Of a stretch of 64,000 nt of DNA, positions 1 through 7,321 are shown one piece after another; the stretch's first letter is position 1; each line of letters starts with the position of its first letter. Made by a program: the position numbers and the translations under genes. This stretch comes from RCIO01 sp040880025. GTDB lineage: Bacteria; Pseudomonadota; Alphaproteobacteria; Rhizobiales; Rhizobiaceae. The notes under the pieces are model-generated. The model saw nothing but the letters and a program-made list of their open reading frames with translations. It had not been told where the DNA came from and did no database searches. The stretch is from NCBI GenBank assembly GCA_040880025.1, contig JBBDJD010000010.1, forward strand, positions 286,715-350,714. Reading direction: 5' to 3'.

Positions 1-31
1 CGGTATTATGGGGCAAACTCACCATATATGA
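1..31 (+). repeat. left terminal inverted repeat
   Basis: The outer 24 bases are identical to the reverse complement of 3974-3997. The match continues to base 31 with one mismatch at base 25. The end begins CGGTATTATGGGGC. Confidence 0.9.
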
Positions 32-161
32 GGGTGTTTATCATCGGCGACGGCCCGATGAATAAACCCTTACGCAAGCTTAATCCGGCAGACTGCCCCT
101 CTAGTTCGGAGGGACAGTCATGGCTTCGCTAGGTATATGGACAATCCGCGTTTTGAGGCGG

Positions 162-584
162 CTACCGATCTCGGCGGCCTTCGACGCGCATCTCTCGCGG
201 TGCGCGCTGGCGGAAATCTGGTTTGATGAGCGTCTGACTTTCGCGAAGATATTTGGCCGGGCCGTTTTGGAGAATGCCGTAAGCCCAGTTGATCTTGGTG
301 ACGAAGCTGTTCATGCCGCCATGCTTTCCGACGCATCCGCCGAGCATGATGCCAGCCGTCCAATCCTCGATGTTATCAACTTCCAGCACGCGCGAAAGAC
401 GCTGCACTAACTCAGCAGGTTCCTCGCGGGTGACGATCACAAATGCAAGGTGACGCTTCTCGTGCATACAAGGCTGAATGCCGGGACCGAGCGCTCTACG
501 CAGAGATTTCAGTTCACGATCACATAGATCAATTTCGAACTTCAGGAAAACCTGAAGCAAGATTACCTGTTTGAAGGGAAACAT
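162..584 (-). CDS. hypothetical passenger protein (140 aa)
   Basis: I do not recognise this family. The middle (around residues 45-105) looks protein-like, with a run containing EDWTAGIMLGG and GKHGGMNSFV. The last third is basic and low in complexity. It is read on the same strand as the two small genes at 672-1063 and may be the distal gene of that group, although a strong hairpin lies between them at 604-637. A shorter frame on the opposite strand (120-410) has a good ribosome-binding site, so which strand is coding is not settled. No function is proposed. Confidence 0.45.
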   Translation of the reverse strand: MFPFKQVILLQVFLKFEIDLCDRELKSLRRALGPGIQPCMHEKRHLAFVIVTREEPAELVQRLSRVLEVDNIEDWTAGIMLGGCVGKHGGMNSFVTKINWAYGILQNGPAKYLRESQTLIKPDFRQRAPREMRVEGRRDR

Positions 585-603
585 GCCGCTGCCTAAGAAT
601 CAT

Positions 604-637
604 TGGGGGGAGCCGCCATTATGGCGCAATCCCCCCA
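604..637 (-). terminator. hairpin between passenger genes, possible terminator
   Basis: The arms TGGGGGGA (604-611) and TCCCCCCA (630-637) pair perfectly and enclose a smaller GCCA/TGGC stem. It lies just downstream of the 40-aa gene that ends at 672, on the minus strand. There is no clear U-run, so it could be a processing or stability element instead. Confidence 0.4.
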
Positions 638-671
638 TGCGACAAGCGATGTTCCCTGTATGTCTCACAAT

Positions 672-794
672 TCACAGGAAGAGATAGATCGCAGCCGCCG
701 TCCCCAGAATCCAGATGACGCCCCACGTCCGAAGGCTCCATCCCCTGTCCGGGTGCCGGTCGCCGTAGTCGGGCGATTTCTCGTAGCCAGTCAC
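672..794 (-). CDS. 40-aa single-span membrane protein, translationally coupled
   Basis: A GTG-initiated frame of 40 codons starts inside the stop codon of the DUF6471 gene: the shared bases are GTGA at 791-794. The protein begins with a polar segment (VTGYEKSPDYGDRHPDRGW) and then has one hydrophobic span of about 18 residues (WGVIWILGTAAAIYLFL) to the C-terminus. Small rhizobial proteins with a similar YEKSPDYG start followed by one membrane span are familiar to me, but without a function. The 4-base overlap, the membrane span and the natural stop support a real gene. It would be missed by length cut-offs. Confidence 0.7.
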   Translation of the reverse strand: MTGYEKSPDYGDRHPDRGWSLRTWGVIWILGTAAAIYLFL

Positions 795-1063
795 GTTTCT
801 AGACTGAGATCGTGGACCCCTATCGCGTCCATGCACATCATGAAGAACGCGGCAGTGAAGCTGCCCCGGCTTATTTTGTTCGCCAAATTGCGTTCGGATT
901 CCTTCGCGCCCTTGGCCGTGAGCCGTTCGGCAAGCTCGGCATAGGTTATGCCCCGACGCTTCAACTCACCCTTCAGTATCTGCTTGGCCCGCGTTTCGTA
1001 GGGCTTCGTCGCCGAATGCGACGCTAACTCGGCAGCGCTTTCTGTCGACTCGTCGGCCATCAT
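791..1063 (-). CDS. DUF6471 domain protein
   Basis: A 90-aa protein whose core, about residues 25-85, matches DUF6471 as I know it: a stretch ILKGELKRRGITYAELAERL followed by NLANKISRGSFTAAFF. The pattern resembles a compact helix-turn-helix fold, so a DNA-binding or repressor role is plausible but not shown. The start has TGGAG six bases upstream. It is divergent from the transposase gene across a short region with an inverted repeat (1131-1154). It is coupled by a GTGA overlap to the 40-aa membrane protein gene. As an IS passenger it may control transposase expression; that is inference. Confidence 0.75.
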   Translation of the reverse strand: MMADESTESAAELASHSATKPYETRAKQILKGELKRRGITYAELAERLTAKGAKESERNLANKISRGSFTAAFFMMCMDAIGVHDLSLET

Positions 1064-1130
1064 CGTTTCTCCAGAAAATATCTCATAAACGATGATATAT
1101 ACCCTTGCGGACGGTGATTCAATATCCTAT

Positions 1131-1154
1131 ATCCAGTGTACAACATCACTGGAT
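1131..1154. promoter_or_regulatory. inverted repeat in divergent passenger/transposase promoter region
   Basis: ATCCAGTG at 1131-1138 is repeated inverted at 1147-1154 with an 8-base spacer, just before the transposase start at 1160. It is a candidate operator for the divergent DUF6471 protein or a hairpin limiting transposase translation. Confidence 0.4.
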
Positions 1155-1159
1155 TTGAT

Positions 1160-2122
1160 ATGTCACAACACTTTCTCCTTTCTCCCGCCGCCAAGACCCT
1201 CTCTCTGGTCAAGGTCATGCGCATGTCGGACGCGGAAGCCAGGGCGGCTTTCCGCAATGTACGCTGGACCGAAACCGATGGTGAGCCGGTTTGCCCGGAA
1301 TGCGGTTGCGTCGAGTCCTACGATCTGAAAACCCGCCAAGTGTACAAGTGCAAGGGCTGCTCAAAGCAGTACAGCATCACGTCCGGCACGATTTTTCACA
1401 GCCGCAAGCTTGCCGTCCGCGATATCCTCGCGGCAATCGCGATTTTCATAAACGGTGCCAAGGGCTACAGCGCCCTTCAACTCTCCCGCGACCTTTCCGT
1501 TGATTACAAGACTGCCTTCGTGATGCTGCACAAGGTGCGTGAGGCCATACAGCTTGCGCGCGATGCCGGCGCACTGTCAGGCGACGTTGCCGTCGATGGT
1601 GCATTTTTTGGCGGGTACGTGAAGCCGACCAACAAGCGCAGCGACCGCAAGGACCGCCGCTTGACGGCCAATCAGTCGGGCAAGCGCCAGTCGGTCATCG
1701 TCGCTCGCGAGAACAATGGCCGCACGATCACCCATGTTGCCCGCCACGAAGCCGATGGCGTTGCCTTCGTCGCTGCGAACGTCAAGCACGGCTCGACCGT
1801 CCATGCCGACGAAGCGTCCCATTGGGACAAGCTGGCCGCGTACTTCCCGATAAAGCGCATCAATCACCAAGTGGCGTATTCGCTCGACGGCGCTTGCACG
1901 AATGCTGCGGAGTCATTCTTCTCGCGTATGCGCCGTGCCGAGATCGGGACGCATCACCGGATCGCCGGCAACTACTTGAACGCCTATGCTGCCGAAATGG
2001 CGTGGCGTGAGGATTGCCGCCGCGAGGCGAATGGCACCCAATACGCAATGGTCATGGGCGCCGTGGCTGTGGCCGAAAAGTCGGATCAGTGGTGCGGGTA
2101 CTGGCAGCGCAGCAAGGCTTAA
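1160..2122 (+). CDS. IS1595-family (ISXO2-like) transposase
   Basis: A 320-aa DDE transposase. An N-terminal zinc ribbon (CPECGC then YKCKGC, about residues 39-68) is followed by a helical DNA-binding region and the ISXO2-like catalytic domain. The catalytic carboxylates are probably the Asp in AVDGAFFGGY, the Asp in TVHADEASHWD, and the Glu in TNAAESFFSRMRR near the end. I chose the ATG at 1160 because the upstream extension is short and unconserved in look. The gene overlaps the convergent gene at 2119-2844 by four bases. It appears intact, so the element could still be active. Confidence 0.93.
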   Translation: MSQHFLLSPAAKTLSLVKVMRMSDAEARAAFRNVRWTETDGEPVCPECGCVESYDLKTRQVYKCKGCSKQYSITSGTIFHSRKLAVRDILAAIAIFINGAKGYSALQLSRDLSVDYKTAFVMLHKVREAIQLARDAGALSGDVAVDGAFFGGYVKPTNKRSDRKDRRLTANQSGKRQSVIVARENNGRTITHVARHEADGVAFVAANVKHGSTVHADEASHWDKLAAYFPIKRINHQVAYSLDGACTNAAESFFSRMRRAEIGTHHRIAGNYLNAYAAEMAWREDCRREANGTQYAMVMGAVAVAEKSDQWCGYWQRSKA

Positions 2123-2844
2123 TGCTGCACCTTCTCCGGCAGCATGGACTTCAATTGTTCCAGACGAGAAATCAATTCCGCAAGGTCGTCGCGGTTGTCG
2201 ATCACCGTATTCACCTGCACCGTATCGAAGTCGAAAACTGGCTTCGTGACATTGCGGCTAGCGGACGCAGCCGCCTCCCTTGCGTGTCGTACAAAGTTCA
2301 GTCCGCCTTTTTTCGGCTGCTGAGGTTCTGGCACGGTGGTATCCTCCGGTTCAGCGTTCGGCTCGTCTGAGCCGCCCGAATCATACGAACCGCCGGTTCC
2401 TGACACAAGGTCAAATGTATCGTAAAACGCGCGGGCTACGCTCTCCACAGAATTTACATTGAACCCCTCACGGATAAGAAACGCCTTGAGGCTTTCCTCC
2501 GAGGGTCGCCCCTCCCACCGCCTAAAAATCTCCACAAAGAGAGACGGCTCATTGGCTGCCTCGTGCAGTGCCTCGATCCGATCTTCCTCGTTCTCAGGAT
2601 ACAGGATCGTTACGGCCCTGTTGCTCACACGCAAACCTTCTCCTGATTTTTCCAGAAAACCGTATTTAATCAATGCGCTAATGGCCTTGAGGGCGCGACC
2701 GCTTTCGCCAGAGTACCCCATATGCTTTAGCACTACGTCCCTCGGCTCAGGCGTTCGTTGCTGAATGCCGTGAACCTTCCGAATCGCGTCAACGGCTGCC
2801 GGTAGGCTCAGGGCTGGGTAGGCGGGGCTTCTTACGCGGGCCAT
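2119..2844 (-). CDS. hypothetical passenger protein with N-terminal winged-helix-like region
   Basis: A 241-aa protein. Residues 1-90 (starting MARVRSPAYPALSLPAAV) look like a helical winged-helix module found in many uncharacterised proteins. The middle contains a variable acidic Ser/Gly/Glu/Pro-rich linker. The C-terminus ends in a helical segment that could form a coiled coil (RDDLAELISRLEQLKSML). The ATG at 2844 is favoured by a GAGGAA ribosome-binding site seven bases upstream. A perfect 7-bp inverted repeat at 2887-2893/2900-2906 precedes it. It converges with the transposase gene. Function unknown. Confidence 0.75.
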   Translation of the reverse strand: MARVRSPAYPALSLPAAVDAIRKVHGIQQRTPEPRDVVLKHMGYSGESGRALKAISALIKYGFLEKSGEGLRVSNRAVTILYPENEEDRIEALHEAANEPSLFVEIFRRWEGRPSEESLKAFLIREGFNVNSVESVARAFYDTFDLVSGTGGSYDSGGSDEPNAEPEDTTVPEPQQPKKGGLNFVRHAREAAASASRNVTKPVFDFDTVQVNTVIDNRDDLAELISRLEQLKSMLPEKVQH

Positions 2845-2886
2845 GGTGCATTCCTCGTTTCCAATGGCCCGATATAGCTCCAAACA

Positions 2887-2906
2887 GCTAAAACGTCAAT
2901 TTTAGC
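2887..2906 (-). promoter_or_regulatory. inverted repeat upstream of passenger gene
   Basis: GCTAAAA and TTTTAGC with a 6-base spacer lie 43 bases upstream of the ATG at 2844. It could be an operator or a leader hairpin; nothing distinguishes them. Confidence 0.35.
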
Positions 2907-2944
2907 CCGAACGCTTGTCAGGGCGTCGGCAATATGTATGCTGG

Positions 2945-3208
2945 TCGCCGAGGGAATGACCCTCGGCGATTCGCATAAATTGGAGATGCCATGGAACCCA
3001 TATGACCGCTTCCCGATCTAACGAGGTCTAGACCACCTGGTTAGTTCGGCAGCCGCCGTTTGGGCGGTAGGGGTCGGGGCGCGAATGCCCCGGCTCCACA
3101 CTGTCCCGGAAATGGTTCCGGGGTAGAAACACGCGACCGGATATCGGCGCACTTGAACGCGGCGACAATGATTCATCTGGGAATCGCCGTCAACCGATAT
3201 TCGGTCGC
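2945..3208 (+). ncRNA. hairpin-rich non-coding segment, possible structured RNA or leader
   Basis: Four stems are visible in order: a perfect 10-bp stem with loop AATGA (2945-2954/2960-2969); a 6-bp stem (3075-3080/3087-3092); a 7-bp stem with a four-base loop (3105-3111/3116-3122); and a long 14-of-15 stem (3133-3147/3194-3208) enclosing a 6-bp stem (3160-3165/3184-3189). No protein is evident here. It precedes the small gene at 3234, so it could be its leader, a separate RNA, or protein-binding DNA. The strand is assumed from that gene. Confidence 0.4.
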
Positions 3209-3233
3209 ACCCTTTTCGTGAAAGGAAAAGGAC

Positions 3234-3434
3234 ATGCGCGACCGCAAGGTCACTCCGGACATGGTTCCGGTCATCAAGCTGGCCCGCGATCTGGGCTTCA
3301 ACTACGCGCTTATTGCGTCGTACTTCCAGATCAATCAGGGCCGCATCGCGGACGTGATGAAGGGGCGCTTGTTCCCCGATATCCCGCCCGCGCCCGAACT
3401 GCCCGCCGACTTCCCGATGGCGCTGGCAGCCTAG
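3234..3434 (+). CDS. 66-aa hypothetical passenger protein
   Basis: A small protein with a strong ribosome-binding site (GAAAGG upstream) and a natural stop. The central part (VIKLARDLGFNYALIASYF then NQGRIADVMKGR) reads like a helix-turn-helix of the kind that scans for DNA, followed by a proline-rich tail. It may be a small DNA-binding regulator of the element. It directly follows the hairpin-rich segment. No specific function is claimed. Confidence 0.65.
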   Translation: MRDRKVTPDMVPVIKLARDLGFNYALIASYFQINQGRIADVMKGRLFPDIPPAPELPADFPMALAA

Positions 3435-3457
3435 ACTTGTTCTGTGGAGGGGGCGGC

Positions 3458-3928
3458 CTACTGGTCGCCCCTTTTCAGTTTCCACAGCTTGTACGGCCCG
3501 TTCGTGTCGTGGTTTTCGGTCCAGCCACAATCAACAATCAGCCCCTGATTCACGCACGTCTTTATGCAAGCGCCGATGCGCTTCCTTATCGTCGCGTAGG
3601 TGGCCTCGTCGGCGACCAGACCGCGATCTGCTACCCACGCCTCGGTTAGCTGGCGCGACGTGAGCGGTTCCGTGGCCTCGCGGAACGTATTCAGGATGAA
3701 CCGCTTCACCGAACCCTTTTGAGCGCGATGCTTGGTCACGTATTCCTTTATCGCGGACGTGTCGGCATTCGGATCGAATAGCCTTATCGCCGCGTCCAAA
3801 TGGTCTATGTCGACCGTGAGCTTCTTGATCTCGGCGCGGTACTTTTCGCGCAGAGCCTTTAGCTCTTGATGCTTCGCAACAAGGCCGGCAACGGTGTTCG
3901 GACGGTCATAATCGGATAGCTTCATCAT
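3458..3928 (-). CDS. hypothetical passenger protein with coiled coil and winged-helix-like C-terminus
   Basis: A 156-aa protein. Residues about 10-55 are a heptad-like helical region (VAGLVAKHQELKALREKYRA) typical of a short coiled coil. The rest resembles a small winged-helix domain (RQLTEAWVADRG, then IRKRIGACIKTCV). Similar proteins are common in accessory DNA of rhizobia, but I know no function. The start is uncertain: ATG ATG at 3928/3925 looks better than the upstream ATG at 3952, though no start has a strong ribosome-binding site. It is the passenger gene closest to the right end and reads inward. Confidence 0.65.
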   Translation of the reverse strand: MMKLSDYDRPNTVAGLVAKHQELKALREKYRAEIKKLTVDIDHLDAAIRLFDPNADTSAIKEYVTKHRAQKGSVKRFILNTFREATEPLTSRQLTEAWVADRGLVADEATYATIRKRIGACIKTCVNQGLIVDCGWTENHDTNGPYKLWKLKRGDQ

Positions 3929-3966
3929 GGATAGGGATATAACCCCTACCATTGATGATGTCTACA

Positions 3967-3997
3967 TCATATTTGGTGAGTTTGCCCCATAATACCG
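3967..3997 (-). repeat. right terminal inverted repeat
   Basis: This is the inverted copy of bases 1-31. It joins directly onto comM coding sequence. The comM frame runs through it for a few codons and stops at 3967-3969. Confidence 0.9.
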
Positions 3998-4917
3998 GTG
4001 AATTCGGGAAACTCGTCCAGAAACAGCACGCCGCAATGCGCCAGCGAAACCTCGCCCGGACGAACCCGCAGCCCGCCGCCGACCATGGCCGCCATCGAGG
4101 CGGAATGATGCGGCGCGCGGAATGGACGGCGGTCCGACAGCTTTCCGTCGGCTAGCTCGCCGGCGATCGACGCGACCATCGACACCTCCAGCAATTCGCC
4201 CGGCGACAGCGGCGGCAGGATCGAGGGCAGGCGTTGCGCCAGCATCGACTTGCCCGAGCCGGGCGGGCCGATCATCAGCAGATTGTGGCCGCCGGCCGCA
4301 GCCACCTCCAGCGCCCGCTTGGCGCTTTCCTGGCCCTTGATCTCGGTCATGTCGGGAAGGCCGCTGGCAGCCTCATGGATGGCCGGTTCCGGCCGCGACA
4401 GCACCTGCGTGCCGCGGAAATGGTTTGCAATCGAAATCAGGCTTCGCGGCGCGACGATGTCGATCTCCGAACCCGCCCAGGCCGCTTCCGGCCCGCAACC
4501 ATGCGGGCAGATCAGTCCCTTGCCGTCCGCATTGGCGCCGATCGCGGCGGGCAGGGCGCCGGCCACCGGCGCGATCGTGCCGTCGAGCGACAATTCGCCG
4601 AGCACCACATAGCCGGACAACGAGTCCCCGGGGATCGCCCCCAGCGCCGCCATCAGGCCGAGCGCGATGGGAAGGTCGTAATGGCTGCCTTCCTTGGGAA
4701 GATCGGCGGGCGCGAGATTGACCGTTACTTTCCTGGCCGGCATCGACAGGCCCGACGCATGCAACGCCGCCTGCACCCGCTCGCGGCTTTCGGCGACGGC
4801 CTTGTCCGGCAGGCCGACGATGTGCATCCCGACCTTGCCCGGCGCGACCATGACCTGCACATCGACCGGCACGGCCTCGATGCCCTGGAAGGCGACTGTG
4901 CGCACATGCGAAACCAT
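3998..4917 (-). pseudogene. comM: comM (Mg-chelatase-like AAA+ ATPase), truncated by the IS
   Basis: The first 307 codons or so of a YifB/ComM protein. They contain the N-terminal Lon-protease-like domain, then the AAA+ module with Walker A (GPPGSGKS) and Walker B (VLFLDEFPEF). Right after FPEFT the frame enters the IS end and stops within 11 codons. Intact ComM is about 500 aa, so the C-terminal part is missing. ComM is a hexameric branch-migration helicase that aids integration of transforming DNA. The start is the ATG at 4917 with a GGGGGC box. It lies downstream of gshB on the same strand. The product is presumably non-functional. Confidence 0.9.
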
Positions 4918-5091
4918 TTTGCCCCCGCTCCGCGACGCCTGGAAAAATGCGTCCGGTTGAGTGTCCCGCGAGCCCCTGCGCAGAAAACAAGCACAGGAAC
5001 GCGAACAATACAAGAACAAACTGGCGATTAATGTGCGGTCAGGTTGTGCGCGGTTGCAAATCCGGAACAGATGTTCCGCCCGTGGCGATGA

Positions 5092-6033
5092 TCAGCCGCG
5101 CCGTGCCTCCACCGCATCCCAGAACAGGGCGGCGATGTCGGCTCCGCCGAAGCGTTTCACTTCGCGCACGCCCGTCGGTGAAGTGACGTTGATCTCCGTC
5201 ATGTAGTCGCCGATCACGTCGATGCCGACCAGCACGAAGCCGCGCTCGCGCAGTGACGGGCCGATCGTCGCGCAGATTTCGCGCTCGCGTGCCGTCAGTT
5301 CGGTCGCCTCGGCGCGCCCGCCGACATGCATGTTGGAGCGCGAATCGTGTTCGGCCGGCACGCGATTGATCGCGCCCACCGGCTCGCCCTCGATGAGGAT
5401 GATGCGCTTGTCGCCCTTGCGCACCTCCTTCAGGTACCGCTGCACGATGAACGGCTCGCGGAACATCTGGTCGAACATTTCGAGCAGCGCGGAGAGGTTC
5501 CGGTCGTCTTCGCGCAGATGGAAGATGCCGGCGCCGCCATTGCCGTAGAGCGGCTTGATGATGATGTCGCCATGCTCCTTGCGGAACGCCGCCACCTCGC
5601 CTGCGTCGCGTGTGATCAGCGTGTCGGGCATCAGGTCCGGAAATTCGGTGACGAATATCTTTTCCGGGCTGTTGCGCACCCAGGCCGGGTCGTTGACCAC
5701 CAGCGTCTTCGGGTGGATGCGGTCGAGAATGTGCGTGGTGGTTATGTAGTTCATGTCGAAGGGCGGGTCCTGCCTGAGCAGCACGACGTTCATCTCCGAC
5801 AGGTCGGTGCGCACCGGCTCGCCAAGCGTGTAATGGCTTCCGGCCTCGTCGCGGACCGACATTTCCTCCAGGCGCGCGATTGCGCGACCGTCATTCAGCG
5901 ATAGCCGGTCAGGCGTGTAATGAAACAATTCGTGGCCGCGCCGCTGCGCTTCCAGGGACAGGGCGAACGTGGTGTCGCCCGCTATGGAAAGCGTCGACAC
6001 GTGATCCATCTGGACTGCGATCTTCAGCGGCAT
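5092..6033 (-). CDS. gshB: glutathione synthetase
   Basis: A 313-aa ATP-grasp ligase that joins gamma-glutamylcysteine and glycine to make glutathione in the cytoplasm. Visible landmarks are the N-terminal MDHVSTL segment, LRQDPPFDMNYITTTHILD, the glycine-rich ATP loop KPLYGNGGAGIF, and the C-terminal metal/ATP site DVIGDYMTEINVTSP. The length is normal for the bacterial family. The start has GGGAG seven bases upstream. It is followed on the same strand by comM, the usual rhizobial order. Confidence 0.96.
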   Translation of the reverse strand: MPLKIAVQMDHVSTLSIAGDTTFALSLEAQRRGHELFHYTPDRLSLNDGRAIARLEEMSVRDEAGSHYTLGEPVRTDLSEMNVVLLRQDPPFDMNYITTTHILDRIHPKTLVVNDPAWVRNSPEKIFVTEFPDLMPDTLITRDAGEVAAFRKEHGDIIIKPLYGNGGAGIFHLREDDRNLSALLEMFDQMFREPFIVQRYLKEVRKGDKRIILIEGEPVGAINRVPAEHDSRSNMHVGGRAEATELTAREREICATIGPSLRERGFVLVGIDVIGDYMTEINVTSPTGVREVKRFGGADIAALFWDAVEARRG

Positions 6034-6147
6034 AGGCGTCTCCCGGCGGTAATGCCGGGCTCTAGCCCATCCGCGTCATCCCGTCGAGGCAGGATGTTCC
6101 GCGGGCACGACGTTTTTGAGCGTCCGATTTCTGAATGAAGGGCTGCC

Positions 6148-7140
6148 TTATGCCGCCTTTCGCGGGCGTCGCTTGTCGCTGGCCGAAATCTCCCGTCGTT
6201 CGCTACGCGCGCTGGCGATGCTGAGGTAGAAGATTCGCTTCTGCTCCGCCCTTCCCCGCGCCACGGAATCGAGGATCAGCCCGGCCACCATCATCACCGT
6301 GGACAAGAGCAGCAACCCCACCGACAGCACCCAGGTCGGCTGACGGCTGACCAGGCCGGTGGCGAAATATTCCGCCAGCACCGGCGCCATGAAGACGACG
6401 CTGGCTGCCAGCAATGCGCCCGATATCGCGCCGAAGAAGCGCAGCGGCTGCGTTTCCTTCATCAGCATCGCGAACATCCAAAGGATTTTCACGCCGTCGC
6501 GCCCGGTCGACAGCTTCGATGCCGAACCCTCGGGCCGGCGGCCGTAGTCGAGCGCGATTTCGCACACGGGCAATTTCAACATCGATGCGTGCACCGACAT
6601 CTCGGTCTCGATCTCGAAGCCGCCGGACACGGCGGGAAAGCTCTTCACGTAGCGACGCGTGAAGGCGCGGTAGCCCGACAATATGTCGGTGAACTCGCGG
6701 CCGAACAGAAACCGGTAGATGCCGTTGAAGAAGCGATTGCCGAAGGCGTGGCCCATGCGACCCGCATCCTCGCTGACGCCGCGCCTGGTGCCGACAGCCA
6801 TGTCCGCGCCCTCCGTCAGCAGCGCGTTGATGAGCTGCGGGGCGTCTTCCGGGGCGTAGGTTCCGTCGCCATCGGCCATGACATAGATGTCGGCCTCGAT
6901 ATCGGCGAACATGCGCCGAACGACATGGCCTTTGCCCTGTCTCGGCTCGCGCACGACATGGGCGCCCGCCGCGCGCGCCTTCAGCGCCGTCAGGTCCGAT
7001 GAATTGTTGTCGTAGACATGGATGATCGCGTCGGGCAGTGCCTCGCGAAAACGCTCCACGACGTCGCCGATCGTGCCTTCCTCATTGTAGCAGGGAATCA
7101 GCACGGCGATTGTCGCGTCGGGCAAAAGGGCGAGGCTCAT
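6148..7140 (-). CDS. GT2 family glycosyltransferase with C-terminal membrane segments
   Basis: A 330-aa protein with a GT-A fold at residues 10-230 (IPCYNEEGTIGDVV; catalytic DGDGTY; GYRAFTRR). Two hydrophobic spans follow at about 235-300. It resembles polyprenyl-phosphate glycosyltransferases such as dolichol/undecaprenyl-phosphate mannose or glucose synthases, which load a sugar onto a lipid carrier at the inner membrane. The start is supported by AGGAG. It is divergent from a large GT-C-like membrane protein; the two could act as donor maker and sugar transferase, which is inference. The acceptor and sugar are unknown. Confidence 0.85.
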   Translation of the reverse strand: MSLALLPDATIAVLIPCYNEEGTIGDVVERFREALPDAIIHVYDNNSSDLTALKARAAGAHVVREPRQGKGHVVRRMFADIEADIYVMADGDGTYAPEDAPQLINALLTEGADMAVGTRRGVSEDAGRMGHAFGNRFFNGIYRFLFGREFTDILSGYRAFTRRYVKSFPAVSGGFEIETEMSVHASMLKLPVCEIALDYGRRPEGSASKLSTGRDGVKILWMFAMLMKETQPLRFFGAISGALLAASVVFMAPVLAEYFATGLVSRQPTWVLSVGLLLLSTVMMVAGLILDSVARGRAEQKRIFYLSIASARSERREISASDKRRPRKAA

Positions 7141-7321
7141 CGGGTTCTCCTGAGCGCCGTGCGGGCAATGACCATTACGCCGGGCGCGCTTTACTATTTG
7201 TTGAAGCGGTTAAGGCTAGGTTTAGCGCTGCGCATTTCGTACGGGGCGCGGCTCTTTGCAGGCATTTTCCACCACCGGAACGGACGGTGCGCGGGCGCAT
7301 CGCCCCGCATGGCAGGGCGAC

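Larger units (their letters stand above)
1..3997. mobile_element. IS1595-family (ISXO2-like) element with passenger genes
   Basis: Bases 1-31 and the reverse complement of 3967-3997 match at 30 of 31 positions, so both ends of one element are present. Inside are a zinc-ribbon/DDE transposase of the ISXO2 type and about six other small genes. At roughly 4 kb this is long for an IS; passenger genes are known in some IS1595-family groups. The right end lies inside comM. The target-site duplication cannot be checked because nothing precedes base 1, which suggests a contig edge at a repeated element. An imperfect subterminal hairpin lies at 32-47/54-69. Confidence 0.9.

Noticed and set aside
120..410. 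96-aa frame with a good ribosome-binding site in the IS left part
   Set aside because: It is antisense to the more protein-like frame at 162-584 and has no recognisable content. Not fully excluded.
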